Shown: positions 46,974 through 60,100 of the stretch, in pieces
Layout: every line of letters starts with the position of its first letter
Numbering within the stretch: position 1 is the stretch's first letter
Assembly: GCA_029844215.1 (NCBI GenBank)
Contig: CM056734.1
Location: 12,410,501 to 12,474,500 of the forward strand
Reading direction: 5' to 3'
DNA: 64,000 nt
Origin: Przewalskia tangutica
Lineage: Eukaryota; Streptophyta; Magnoliopsida; Solanales; Solanaceae
The notes under the pieces: model-generated
Told to the model about the DNA's origin: nothing
The model's input: the letters and a program-made list of their open reading frames with translations, nothing else
Database searches by the model: none
Made by a program: the position numbers and the translations under genes

Positions 46974-48050
46974 TATTTCAACTCTTTTTCCATATATTGT
47001 TAGATGTGTAAAAAAATAAATTATATTAATAATTGAAAAGATGGAAAAGTATATATAAGATATTAGGATACTCTTAACAATATAAGATTTTTTGAGGAAA
47101 AGAATTGTACGCGTTTCGCTAAAGATAAATAATATCACAACATGTTAAGAGTATGTTTCACGAAATAAGTTCATGATATAAAGTGAGTGATTTCAGAATT
47201 AGTGTAATTATATTATGCGAATATATTTTAATTCTTTTTACACATTATTGATTGTGTGGATAAGTCACACAAATAAGTGAAACTAAAGATCATGAAGTTA
47301 AAATATAAGGGGTATACTTTACTGACGTGAAGTCTTTTACGAAAAATGGTGTGGCCTTCGCTTAAAGCAAATAAGATCGCACGCATTTAGTATATATTTG
47401 CGCTAATTTAGCTCAACAATTAGTATCAAAGTTAATATTTGACAAAATGTATATGAAATGGTAAAGTGAGACGTAGGGTTCAGTTTACTATTTTTATCAT
47501 GTCAAAGGTAGCTCAAAGATGCATGTGCATTAGAAGAAGTTAGCTTTGAGCTTCGTTGGGCGTAAAGACTCGATCATGAGGTGGCACATAGTAAATTTAA
47601 AATATTATTTATGAGACTTAGTTGTATTATCTACTTCTGTTAGAAAAATTATTTTTCACGTATTTTAGGAACTTAACCGGCTCGTGTACTCCTTACTAAG
47701 GTTATCACATGCACCGAAACAGTTTGAAAATTACACAAGATGAAGGGAAAACTAATTACTTCTCTGCACTTAAAAGACAACAAAAATACTCTTTGAATAA
47801 GGGAAGCAAAAACCATGAGAGCCACTCAATAATACTCACAAAATTCCCAGAAAAGTAAAACTGTCTAAAACATGTTTTTGCTCAATTGGGAGTTCGGTTG
47901 AATAATGTTTTTCCTTCTTCAGTTTAGTTTTTTGCGTTTTGTTTTTTCAAATTATAAGGTTTAGGTTCTTTTTTAGTTTTTACTTAAATATTCTAAGTCT
48001 TCCTCCCTAATTAATGCTTCGTAGACCTCAAATTTCACATCTATAACGTG
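46974..48050. other. Intergenic AT-rich DNA, no gene seen
   Basis: Stops in all frames and no recognised repeats. Confidence 0.4.
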
Positions 48051-48779
48051 CAACAACAACAACATACCCAGTGAAATCCTACAACGTGGGTCTGGGAGGG
48101 TAGAGTGTACGCAGACCTTACATCTATCTTGATAGGTAGAACGATTGTTTTCGAGGGAACCTCGGCTCAGGACAAGCAAAGCAGAAAAAAACAGGCAACC
48201 CTGGTAAAAAATTTAAAGCAGTATGAAAATGCTTACAACAAATGCGAATACGCCATAATAGTGCATCCTGAAAATAGAAAGAAGTAACAACTAACGCAGA
48301 TAAATGGGATAAATCAAGTACATTAAAGAACGCATAGCAAAAGAAATAAAATTACAAAATGATATAAAACATTACTACGCCTATTCATATGATATGCTAA
48401 GCGGACCTACAGTAATAATACTACAACTACCAGTTTGTAGGTGTAAGTAGGACTACGCTTGACTACATACTACCTCTCTACCCTATTATGTGTCCTCCAC
48501 AACACCCTATCTAAGGTAATGTCCTCAATAAGTTACACTTGTTTCATATCCCGTCAAATCACCTCTCCCCAATATTTTTTCGGCCTACCTCTACCCTTTC
48601 TGAACCCGTCCATAGTCAACCTCTCACAAAAACTTTCATCCTTTGGATGTGCGATGTCTTGACTGGACAACACTATGCCCCATACAACATAGTCGGTCTA
48701 ACCACCACCCTATAAAACTTGTCTTTTAATTTTTGTGGCACCTTTTTATCCCACAAAACTCCAGATGCAAGCCTCCATT

Positions 48780-49639
48780 TCATACACCTTGCTCAAATAA
48801 GATGTGTGACATCGATTTCTCCATTCCCTTGGATAATAGACCAAAGGTACTTGAAGCTTCCTTCTTCGGAATGACCTGAGTCTCAAGCCTCACCTCCACA
48901 CATGTCTCACGGTCGCTCCCATTGCTGAACTTGTACTTCAAGTATTTTGTCTTGGTCTTACTCAACCCGAATCCTTTAGACTCTAGAGTTTGTCTCCAAA
49001 CCTCCAACTTAGAGTTCACCCCGCTGCGAGTCTCATCAAGATTATGCCATCTGTGAATAACTTACACCACGATACCTCCCACTGGATTTATCACATCAGT
49101 CCATCCATCACCAAGACAAATAAGAATGTGCTAAAATTTGATCCCTAGTGCAACCCCATCATCACATGAAAATGCTCTAAGTCTCTTTCCACTGTCCATA
49201 CCCTGGTCTTGGCTTCTGTAATCTCAAACTGGTTCTCGGAAATAGACACGCCTCTTCTCCCCCTCATCTCCACGACGCTTTTACAAACTTTCATAGTGTG
49301 GCTCCACAACTTGATACCCTTATAGTTGTTGCAACTCTCGATATCACCTTTGATCTTGTACAAAGGAACCATTGTACTCCACCTCCATTCTTCGGGCATT
49401 CTCGTCGTTTTAAAAATGACGTTCAACAACTAAGTTAGTCACTCAAAGTCTGCCATGCCTGCGCTCTTCCAAAATTCAACTGAGATCTCATTAGGCCCGG
49501 TCGCTCGTCCCCCGTGCATCCTGCGAACAATATCCTTAACCTCCTCAATATTAATGCTTCTACAGTACCCAAAATCTCGGTACCTACCAGATTTCTCCAG
49601 ATCTCCCAGCACAATGTCTTTATCTCCTTTTTTGTTCAA
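48780..49639 (-). pseudogene. RTE LINE reverse transcriptase fragments
   Basis: Pieces on the minus strand: at 49639-49439, INIEEVKDIVRRMHGGRATG then PNEISVEFWK (the entry block 'M...KA.GPD.I..E.WK'); at 49429-49145, MPEEWRWSTMVPLYKIKGD and NNYKGIKLWSHTMKV (the W..S...P..K.KGD....NYRGI.L.....K block); then the C-terminal part at 49019-48780, WRQTLESKGFGLSKTKTKYL. The palm with the catalytic YADD box should lie at about 49140-49030 but is not readable there. Frameshifts separate the pieces. Confidence 0.8.
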
Positions 49640-49848
49640 GAGTTTATAGAAGTAAGATTGTCACCTCTGCATAATATGTGCGTCCTCCACCAGTACTTTT
49701 CTGTCCTCGTCGTTGATACACCTCATGTGATCAAAGTCACAGGCCCTCCTCTCTATCACCTTGGCTAGTCTGTACAACTTCTTATCCCCGCATTTTTCCT
49801 CTAATTCCACGTATAGGCGTTTAAAAGTCATCGTGTTCGCCGCCGTGC

Positions 49849-50828
49849 TGATCGGTATATTTTATATACACTTTTCGAGTCATTTTTAGTTAATCTTTTG
49901 TCCCTTTTTGTACAAATAAGTGTCGTATTAGGATAGTTTTTCTTTCTTTTGAGTCAAAGTGGTTAAAATGGCCAAATGGCGGAAAAGAAGCTAAAAGAGG
50001 GCAAAAGAGGAGGTTCCAGAGCTTAAAAGACGAGAAAAAGTGGCGAACGAGGCAGAAACCCGGATCAGCGTCGCGGCGCCTCCTGCAGTTAGAAGCAGGG
50101 CCGCGGCGCCAAATCACCCGGCATCTGCAGGTTCCGCGCGCCGAAGCGTGCGCGCCGACGCGGGAAAATCAGGTTTTTAGACGAAATTTATCCAATAATT
50201 GCTTTGAATGGTTGGTAATTAATTGATCACTAATTATCATTACTTATATGATTTCTAATCAAATTTCGAAAGGAGGAAGTTGTGAATATGCTGTAAGTTG
50301 GGTAGACATATTTTGGATTGGGGATGAAAATACCTCAATTATTTATGTAGCGTTAATGAGAGGCTTAACAACCCTAATTTTACGCATGGTGCGTGACGGT
50401 TAACTAGGTTTTTGTTCTTAATCCTTTTATAGAGTTATCCTTATCACCGAAAGGTAGAAAGGAGCAATACTGGGGTTGAGTGTTTATATATCCTTAACGG
50501 GAATATAAAACGATTTCGTAAACCTGCTAACTCCGAGAGAAGAAGACCATAATTCATTGCATTAATAAATAACATAAGCGGACAGTCGAGGAGACATGGA
50601 AGCCCTATTCCCATCACAACTGAAGTAAACACATTAGTTAAATTAGTCTTTATAATTCTTAGTTATAAACAACAAAATCAAATATCGATTGCCAAATAGA
50701 TACCAAAAGATAGATAGTTGGTACTTGAACTCTAATCCTTGTGGACGATATTCGGTCTTACCAAGACTATATTACTTGTCACGATAACGTGCACTTGCGT
50801 TAAAGTGTGTGCATCTTTCCGCGCATCA
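49849..50828. mobile_element. Athila-type solo LTR inserted in the LINE
   Basis: The 980-bp insert starts TGATCGGTATAT and ends CGCGCATCA, with exact 5-bp flanks CGTGC at 49844-49848 and 50829-50833. LINE endonuclease sequence lies to the right and reverse transcriptase sequence to the left. It matches the LTR at 378-1633 in inverse orientation in several blocks, for example 'ATTCGGTCTTAC' and the region near 50200-50240. There is no internal region, so the two LTRs of the original element recombined. A GC-rich patch (GTCGCGGCGCC, GGGCCGCGGCGCC) lies at 50065-50165. Confidence 0.88.
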
Positions 50829-51152
50829 CGTGCCCGCTAGCTTTGCCTCTTTCCTCGCCATCTTATACAATTTTCTATTACTCCACTTCTCCACCGCATC
50901 CTTGATTTCTACCAATTTCGCATACGCCACTTTCTTCGCATCCACCTTCTCTTGAACTTTACCAGTCCACCACTAGTCCCCTCGATGGCCATCACGGCTA
51001 CCCCGCGAGACCCCTAACACATCTCTAGCCACCTTTCGGATGCAACTGACCATTTTGTTCCACATATTGGTCGTGTCCCCACTACTCCCCTAAGCCCACT
51101 TGGTCGTCAACCTCTCCCCCATCTCTTTTGCAATAGTCATTGTCAAACTCCC

Positions 51153-51976
51153 TCATTTGATTCTCAACCAGTCCTCTACAACCCTTTTATTCTTCTCCAT
51201 CTTAATCTCCAAATCCATCACCAAAAGCTTATGTCTAGTTGTAAGACACTCTTCGGGAATAACCTTACGGTCTTTATAAAGACCGTTTTCAACCTTTATA
51301 AGGAGCAAAAAGTCTATTTGTGTCTTAGCCACCGAACTACGGAAAGTCACTAAGTGCTCCTCTTTCTTTAGGAACCTTGAATTGGATATCACCAACCCAA
51401 AAGCTCTAGCGAACTCCAAAAGTGAGACGTCTTCCCCATTCATGTCCCCGAGGCCAAAGCCTCCATTGAAATACCCTCCCACAAATAACTTCTTAGTGGG
51501 TGGTACACTTGCCACCACCACGTCTAAATCCTCCTAAAAACGCCTTTTTTCCTCTTCGGCCAAGCCCACATGCGGCGTGTAAGCAGTAATAATGTTCATA
51601 GTGGACCCTCCAACTACCAACTTAATCGTCATCATCCTATCGTTGATCCTGCTAACCTCTACCATCTAGTTCTTTAGCTCGCTGTCTACCAAATACCTAC
51701 CCCATTCTTATACCCCGACCTACCCGAGAACCATAACTTATACCCGTCTATCTCCTTAGCCTTAGGTCCAACCCATTTTATCTCCTCAACACATGTTATA
51801 TTAATCCTTTTCTTCTTAAGAATCTTAACTAGCTCTATATACTTCCCTGTTAAAGTTCCAATGTTCCAAGACCCTATTCTCAGTCTAACATCTTCCCTAC
51901 CCCGCTTACCCCTAACCCTCACCCCCGTCCACAACCGAGAACATGACTCTAGTCTACTATTAGTCGTCAAAGCCAC
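51153..51976 (-). pseudogene. RTE LINE endonuclease domain (broken)
   Basis: The first piece (51976-51686) reads RIGSWNIGTLTGKYIELVKI and then RINITCVEEIKWVGPKAKEI, followed by YKLWFSGRSGYKNGVGI. Those are the N-terminal blocks of AP-type endonucleases (SWN.GTL, ..Q(E)..KW, G.Y.L...G...NGVGI). The second piece (51521-51153) reads KKLFVGGYFNGGFG, where the family has the catalytic G-D-x-N, and FLLLIKVENGLYKDRKVIPE near the D-x-x-L...H-K-L block (TTRHKLLVMDL). The Asp of GDFN is lost (GYFN), so nicking activity is unlikely. Confidence 0.8.
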
Positions 51977-52779
51977 TAAAACAGTTATAGACTACTCGAC
52001 TGTTTACCCTAAAACAAGCATAAATCAATGCGAACACACAAATCAATGTGACAAATACAAATTAACAAGAATCAAGGTGCTAGTCTAGCCACTATAAAAA
52101 AATGATATAGCTAAGGAGAAGACTAGTAACGACAAGAATGTAAAGTTAATATACAATACAACAAAGCAGGCAAAATTTAACTACGAAGGTAAGGACAAAG
52201 AATGAATATGGAAACCTGGAGGTGCCAACTCCAAGTGAATCTAACATGCTTGTTGCCAAAAATCATTGTACAACTGTGCAAATGTCGGTCTTCTGTCTGA
52301 AAATTCTTGTTCACCGCTGGAAACTTGCGTAACAATGCAAACCTGTCCGAGACCTACTGTAGGGTTTCTGTTTTGAGCCTGAGAACCCGAAGAGCTTGGT
52401 CTTCTTCATCGGTGGCGGCCACCGAAAGTGATGGTGGTCTCCGACAATCCTTAATTACCAGATCTGGTCGCCTGAGGTCGGCGGGCAGCGTAGCGTCGGC
52501 AATCAGTGGTCGGTGGTGATAGTCACCGGCGATGATACAACTCCGGCCACCGATGGTGGTGGGCAGATACAGAAAGAGTAGCAAGGTGGAAGAAAGAGAA
52601 AGACAGAGAAACCAGAGGATGCAGTACTAGGGTAGCGTACTTGGCCGGCGGACGGCGTAGCGTCGACGGTCGTTGGTGGTGGTATGTCGATGTGGGCGGG
52701 TGGGGGCTGGGGATGTTATCGTTGGTTTCGATGTGTGTGGGGATGTTACCGTTGTATGTTAGAGAGAGAGAATGGTCAA

Positions 52780-53528
52780 TTCTGTTGATGAGTTAGGATA
52801 ATCTCAATCTTGATTCTTCGATGGACAATGTTAATGCTTATGATAATAATTTTTCAGAAGAATTCGAAATTGTGCAAATCCACTAATTAAATAATTCAAA
52901 GTTGTCTATGATTAGTCTCCAACGTGTATAATTATATTCTAAACCATTAAGCTATTCATGCTTACTAGAATTCTATGAATAAGGACATATCAGAATTAAG
53001 GAGATACTCTTAGAAAGTAATTAAGTCGAAATAATTGGTCTGTATTTAATTCATTGAAATCTTGTTAAGATGTCCAAAATGAATTGGGTAGACAATAATG
53101 ACTTAACATATGTTTAGGCTTAGCAAGTTGGTTGGATACCAACAACATTTGGCAAATTAGTATGCTAAAAAGATGTGATTAATTAGTTATATCACTTGGT
53201 TGTTTGGTCTTTAGAATAACGTTGTTGACACGTAGCTCAAATGTGAATAATGAAGTAACATGGCTGACGATGGACATCACATGTGTGTTTGTTTCTTATA
53301 ACAATATCGGTTCCTTAATTATGTTGTAGTCCTTTCAGGTTGTTCTTATTCTTCTTATAAACATCATTTCAAAACCTTTGGATTAAATTAGATTAACTTC
53401 GCATCCTTTTACATTTATATAAAAGCAGTATTTAAATTAGTATTAGACGTAATTACCAGAATATTAAAGAACATACGTCTTTTTCATCCCTGCCGTGCTT
53501 TATCATTTTCCTTGTGAATTATAACAAA
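52780..53528. other. Intergenic, no gene seen
   Basis: AT-rich, stops in all frames. Confidence 0.4.
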
Positions 53529-53530
53529 TA

Positions 53531-53852
53531 CCCCCTCCATCTCAAATTATTAGTCGTGATTACTAAAAATAATTGTCTCAAATTATTTTCCGCTTTAGAA
53601 GTTCGAGACACAATTAATTAGCTTTTCTCCAATTCATTCTTAGTAAAATTATCATTAATAAATAGAGTAAATATTTAATGAAGAGAGATTATAACTTAGA
53701 CACAAATAAGGATAAAATAATCAAATCTCATTCTAATTAATAAGAATAAAATAATCAAATCTCATTCTAATTAATATTTAATTATTTATGAAGAGACGTG
53801 CAAAGCAAAAAAGTGATAAATAATTTGAAAATTAGGGACTATGTCATAGGAG
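53531..53852. mobile_element. Stowaway-like MITE, decayed
   Basis: It starts CCCCCTCCATCTCAAATTAT after TA (53529-53530), close to the Stowaway terminus CTCCCTCCGTCTCAAATTAT. The right end is poor: only TCATAGGAG before TA (53853-53854) resembles the inverted end. The interior repeats 'ATCAAATCTCATTCTAATTAATA' twice (53720-53775). Confidence 0.5.
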
Positions 53853-53854
53853 TA

Positions 53855-55761
53855 ATAACTCATAAAATGCCTAATTACACACTTCAACTTTGCAGACGCA
53901 AGTGTCCGCATGGGCAGCTCAACTGGTTCTCGAGGGGATAATTGGAAAAAACTTTTCAGACGCAAGTGCAATCATTATTACCCTGGTGAGCCACCTGGTA
54001 GAGAAAGATATTCACTTTCCAAGGCATGTGAAATGCTAAAGGTTGAAAAAAACTTAATTGCCATCTTAAATTTAACTAAAAACTTAGTGAGATACGCACA
54101 TGGCAATGCATTTATCATACCATCTGTCATAAATCTAGTTGTTCATGCAATAGAGTGATAATAAATTCACTCCATACAAGTATAAGAATATCATCGGTTG
54201 ACTGCAGTGTATATGTAAAATTGGTTGTAGCTCAAGAGGATATTTATGATTTTCCCTGTAATAAAATGATTTATGCATGTCACTAGAGTGGATGCTACTT
54301 ACTAGTTACTATAATAACTTGCAAGTATGCGTGGTTAGTACTTAGTACCAATATGTGGTTTAGGAGTCGTATGGTGTCAATGTCAACTACAAGACGATAA
54401 AGTGGAATGAATCTAATGATTGAAGCATCTTTATAATTGGTTAGTCCTCCTTGCTTACAAGAATGAAATACCACCTTAATTTTACGGGAATGCGCTGTGC
54501 ATAAACAGTAGAGCTGATTTAATAGCTTAATCATATAGAAACTATGAGTCCAAGTTACGCCTTAAAAGCCAATAATCCTTTTGCCAATCATAAACAGTTG
54601 GATGATCTTTGTATCACTGTTCTTCAACTCAGTTGGGCGGTTGGGCCCAATCCAAGCATCTCAAGTATGTATTTGCAAAATTACGACTACATCCACACTT
54701 TTGTTGTCATTGTTTTATCACGTAATCGTAATTAATATGTATATTATAAATGTTAAATAACATTCTAAAAGGAATTCGGAATATCATTAAACACTTAGAA
54801 TTAATAGTAAAGATGTATGGGTCACAGAAAGATAAATTGAAGATTAATTAATAAAGTACTTTTACAATACCATTAGACATGCTTTTTAGTTTTACAATAC
54901 CATGGCCAATGGGAACTTACGACAACATTTGCCAACAAATGCAAGTTTCATATTAGATATCTTAGAGAGCTCTCTGGTTAGTTCACCATAGAGAAAGCTA
55001 TACCCCTACTACCCTTCACATAGACCTATCACGATGGCACGGAGGAAATACCCAATTAGACTATTAAGGTGAAAGAAAGTAAAAAAAAAAAGAGTAGTTG
55101 TATGTCTGCACCTCAAGGGGAAAACTTCTTACCATATCTCCAAACAAATCTATATTATCTAAATAAAAAGTATCTGCAAAAAGATCGGTCACAAATCCTG
55201 CATATGTTTTTTATACCATCCAAAGCGGCGGCAAGGAACACATTATTTGGGCATCCAGCTTGAAATTTGTTGCAAGCTCCAAGATTGCTCCCATGGTACA
55301 CTATTTAAACAACACTTGAATCAGAGATTAGGCACTGGGGGGAAAATGCAGGTCTTCACAATGTTTACAAGAAGTAAAGAGTGGTGCTAATGCACACCAT
55401 GGCATGAGTCATGAAGAAATGCAATTTACTAAGATGTTCTTGCCTTTTGGAACCCATGGTTTCACAGCCCTCCACATTAATGTACAACAAGTTAATCTTT
55501 ACAACCAAGAAAGTTCATTTAATCCGGGGAAGGAAAATATAACCATGTATCCCCAAAATCCTAGCAAGACAATACAGCACTACGAATACAAATAATGAAA
55601 TAAGTACATTGACGATCATGATGAGACTGATTTCAAAGGCAACATGTCCAAGATCTGGTCAATCATAATGTCTTTCTTTCTTTTTCTTGGGTGGAAAAAA
55701 GAAGTGGGGGGGGGGGGGGGGTGACAAGGCTGGGTAATCATAATATTTCTGAAGTACAAGC
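53855..55761. other. Intergenic, no gene seen
   Basis: Short open frames lack known motifs. A run of 17 G occurs at about 55708-55722. No repeat ends were recognised. Confidence 0.4.
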
Positions 55762-56122
55762 ATTGGCTAATATGATTATATGAACTAATGCAGCAAAGAC
55801 ATGACATTCCATCCGCAAGCAGGGACTAAGAATCTGGTAAGCTTGACATGCACTAACTAAGATTACAGCATCTATTGGCTGATATGATTATACGAACTAA
55901 TGCAGCAAATTCATTATTTAGACAGACATGACATTCCATCCGTAAGCAAGGACTAAGAATCCAGTTAGTTTGACGCGCGCTACTAAGATTACAGCATCTA
56001 TTGGATAATATGATTATATGAACTAATGCAACAAATTCATTATTTAGACATGACATTCCATCCGTACGCAAGGACTAAGAATCCAGTTAGTTTGGCATGC
56101 GCTAACTAAGATTACAGTATCT
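55762..56122. repeat. Three-copy tandem repeat, unit 112-126 bp
   Basis: Units start ATTGG(C/A)TRATATGATTAT at 55762, 55874 and 56000 and end GATTACAG(C/T)ATCT. The first unit lacks about 13 bp (AAATTCATTATTTAGAC region) present in the other two. Copies 2 and 3 are about 90 percent alike by eye. It lies about 1.1 kb downstream of the polyprenyltransferase stop. Confidence 0.85.
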
Positions 56123-56291
56123 ACTCATCCCAAAAAGAAAGGAGCAAATTACAATGTGTTGTTGCAAAAGATAACAAGGTCGCACCATGTATGTTCCCGA
56201 TGTCATATCAACACGTCAGAATCCAAACTAATAGGGTGAGCTACATGGATCTTCAATATACATTCTGTTCCATTTGAACTCTCTTTCTTTC

Positions 56292-56470
56292 CTTTTTTTG
56301 GATAATATGGTGTCCAAGAAAAGATTGCGCGCACCTCACTATTTAACCGGGTACCTACTACCTCCTACCAGCACAGGTATGGGGTGATAACTATGCCCAT
56401 CAAGGTTCAAGGAGATGGGAGAAATCACTTTGCTTTTTGTCTTTGTTGGGATTTGAACTGAACTTACCAA
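56292..56470 (-). mobile_element. TS-type SINE (minus orientation)
   Basis: The minus strand has GTTCAAATCCCAACAAAGAC (B box), GTGATTTCTCCCATCT, ATACCTGTGCTGGTAGGAGG, AGTGAGGTGCGCGCAATC and TGGACACCATATTATCC then AAAAAAAGG. This is the order of blocks in the TS SINE of Solanaceae. The tRNA-like head before the B box is cut or diverged. Confidence 0.75.
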
Positions 56471-57180
56471 GGTTTACATAGAACCTGTTTCATTCCAATC
56501 TCAATAATGTGTCTTTTATGACAAAATTAAGGGCTCAACAACACTAGAGGTCATCTGCATATTCTACTTACTAACAAATTCTTCAAAACAAAGTCTTCAA
56601 AAGATTCCTTCTAAACATGGGACCTAATATAAGTGTTGCACATGACTAACTCTTAGTCCTAATTAGTTAATATCACTTAAATGCATCTTTTAATTTTAGT
56701 TGTGGCACGTTCTTTGTTATAGATCTTTTGAGACAATTTCCTTCCATGCTATTTCAGGTTTACCTTGTCCACTTTTAGCACTTTCAATCATATGGTGTCG
56801 CAATTACAAACTGAAGGTGCTAGAAAGTCAACGTGTACATGACCAAACCATCCTCACGCAACCTTCTTTTATTTCATCCTCTTTGTGCTAGGAGTATTAC
56901 AATCAGATGTGATCATCTCCATTTAGTCTGTTCTAATACCAAGACAAAGGCAGAAAACTCCAATGTAAACAAAATGAAATAAATATAACTTACCATCTGC
57001 AGCCAGTTAAACTGGCAACACTCGTTCTTTACCTGCAGAAGAATTATAACAAAATGACTTCTCATATAAATCTGAATTTTTTTTTGGTAAAGAACTCTGA
57101 ACAATAAGCAATCAATGGCATTGAGACTCACAATGAACAAAAGGTTAGGAAGAAAAGAGCATTGTTACCACATACTATAG

Positions 57181-60100
57181 TTACAATAGTCTTCCAAATA
57201 GAATCCCGCCAAAGATAAACGCACCAAACCATTTGTTGGAATTAAATCTACATACAAAGCACAATAGATTCAAACAGTATGAGTTTAGAAGATAGCATTA
57301 TCAGTCAAATGAATCAATTCATAGGTGAATTTGAACTGCTTTGGGTGCTATAATACTGTCATGCCAAGTGCATTTTCCAAAAAAAAAAAATACTGTCATG
57401 CCAATGTGTGTATTGCTTGTGATACTTGCAAACAAATAACTCTTCCATTGATGACTAATTGTCAGTAGGTGTTTCATGCTCAAGGTAGCAGACAAATAGC
57501 AGTAAACCAGTTGAGCGTAAATTCATTCAGTAAATGAAAGGTAAGAATGTCTCTAATTACTATTTGATACACACTTTCTGTTGCAATCTGCACGAGATGA
57601 TAGGTCAACAGTCCAAATTTGCCAAGCCAATTGGCCAGAAGCAGCTGTCAAAAAGGTGTAGTATGGCCATCCTGTTCCAGACATAAAAAAAACACAAATA
57701 AAATTAGACCAAATTATGACAAATAAGTAACAAGAAAAATGATTGCCACACCATTGTAGCTATATAAAAGGAAAATAGATACCAATATCAGCATTAACTC
57801 CGGAAAGAGCAAGACTGCTGATGCATGTTAATCCAAATCCACTGATCCATTCTTTTGTGGAATCTCCAAATCTCAAGGCTGTAGATTTGACACCCACTTT
57901 GAGATCATCTTCTTTATCCTGGGATAATCAGTTACTAACATATTGACAATAGCTGTTTTCACATAAATTACAAACTTTTGAACTATCTCATACTAGTTTA
58001 ATAGGGGAACACAAATCTAGACCGGTGCATATGCTATATAAGTAAACATTTAGACACATGCACAACATTCTATGAGGGCTGCAATCAATTGCGGCACAAG
58101 GCAATTATGATACTGAGAACCTGAGAGTCTAAAAGGCCTAATAGCATGGGTCTTTTTTTCATTTAAACATTTTTGTGAAGTTTATTTTTTATGGCTAAGG
58201 TTGCGTACAATAGACCCTTATGCTCGGCTCTTCCCCGGACCCCGCGCATAGCGGGAGCTTAGTGCATCGGGCTGCCCTTTTATTCTTTATGGCAAAGACA
58301 GGTGTTCATGCTATTGTGACCTAATAATGCATGGAATGGAGCAAGTACAAGATATTCCAACAAACATAAAGTGTAGTCTGATACCACTAGGATTTTTCCT
58401 TAATAACACCATTAAGGTACTTAAAGAAAATCAAACAGGTAAACAACCAATCATACACTTTTACTATTTGGAATATCAGAAAATGATTGACACCACTCCA
58501 TTAGTAACATTTATATTTTTGATAAAGTAATAAATTTATTGATTTGGGAAAGACTCACATATACAAGCAACCTACCCAAAAGTAGAGAACTTTCACAAGA
58601 ATATGATTATCTGCAAGACACCCAGTCTCCAAAGGTGACATTATTCTATACCACTTCACAATTTTCAAGAATGCAAATTCATTTAGCTATTCAAACTTCG
58701 TAGAGATATTTCTCCAAAAAATATCTTTTTAACCATTGCTTTAACCTTTCTTGCACTATTACTAATATTATATGCAAGTCAAGTATATCTCTTTATACGG
58801 CGAGGAACTCGATTGTTCTAGGAGGAACCTACCTCCAGGCTCCAACAAACATAGGTAGCAGATAACTCCATTCACCACCAAAGACAGAAAATGAGAAGAA
58901 ATCACCTAGTGTCTTTTTGCCTCCGCTGGGATTTGAACCTGAGACCTCATGGTTCACCTCACACTCATTGACTACTAGGACATACCCTTGGGTGTCACAA
59001 TTCAAGTAGTATCTTAAACTACATGTCCAATTAAATGCAAATATATAAAAGAAAACGAAAAGCATTTTTCTAAGTCAGAATTTTCCTATAGCATCCAATA
59101 TTAAACAAGATGAACCCAAAAAAAACCTCAAAAAGTGAAAACACTGAAAGAGGAGCATATGGGAGTTACGGGAACCAGATCTTTATCTCATACGTATTTA
59201 AACACATATATACACGTACACACAAAAATGTCATGCATGCATACATAACATATGCATATTGCAGAAAAAAAAATCATAATTTGACTGTTAAAATTTATCA
59301 AGCGTATTAGCAATCCAAGAAAAAAAACTATGCGAGGTATCAAGAGTTTAGTTGGAAACCTGTGATAGGAGGCCAATCTTTCTGGATAGGGTTACAGGAA
59401 GTTAGTCATCAGTATAAATTAAATTGCGGCGAATGCTGTGCATGTCTAGAAGGTGCAGGGTCCTATACTAGAGTAGTACTTCTCAATATAATATTATGCC
59501 AATATGTTATATTTATGTTAGTGTTTGCTGTGCTAGAAGTCTCAAACTCAATATAGTATAAGAAATGGCAGCTAATTTCAAATGCTTAATATGTACCTGA
59601 TGTGCATATATTGTGTCATATACAAGCGTCCAAAACACACCAGAGGCATATAGTGGAAGCACAACTGAAGGATCAATATTTCCTTGAATAGCAGCCCAAC
59701 CTAACAAAGCTCCCCAGTTGAAAGTTAGACCAAGATAGGCTTGAGGCTGCACCAACAGATATAGACATCACCCATCCTAACCAAAAAGTTGGAAAAAGAT
59801 CCAATGGAGCTGAGAAGGGTTGTACCCTTTGGAGTTGAGGGCAGGGAGCGGGAAAGAGTACAGATATACTGATTTGAGATATGCAGCATGAAGATTCGGA
59901 TACATTACCCAATACGTCCACCTCTTCATGAGGGGGTATGAGAAGACAAGCAACAGGGACGAAGCTCCCAAAATGCGGCTACAGGAATAGAGATGAATCA
60001 TTAATAATGTAAAATTATCACATAAAAAGGAAAAGGATTCTTTATTGAAATGCAAGAAAGATATCAAAGATACTCAGAAATATCTAGTTCTCCAAATACT

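Larger units (their letters stand above)
48051..52770 (-). mobile_element. RTE-type LINE, decayed, split by a solo LTR
   Basis: Reading the minus strand: a GC-rich, Ser/Pro/Arg-coding leader (about 52770-52200), apurinic endonuclease (51976-51153), reverse transcriptase pieces (49639-48780), and a 3' end GGATTTCACTGGGTATGTTG with (TTG)n at 48051. The order endonuclease then reverse transcriptase in one strand, with a short repeat tail instead of poly(A), is that of RTE-clade LINEs. The related plant proteins are often mislabelled 'craniofacial development protein 2-like'. Frameshifts and stops are many. Positions 49849-50828 are a foreign solo LTR. The 5' limit is approximate and no target duplication was found. 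Confidence 0.75.

Noticed and set aside
52307..52584. Frames on both strands at the LINE 5' end
   Set aside because: GC-rich leader of the RTE element. Frames without stops are expected by composition.
53910..54158. Plus-strand frame starting MGSSTGSRGDNWKKLFRRKC
   Set aside because: No known motif, isolated, and the GACGCAAGTG duplication suggests repetitive DNA. Not supported as a gene.
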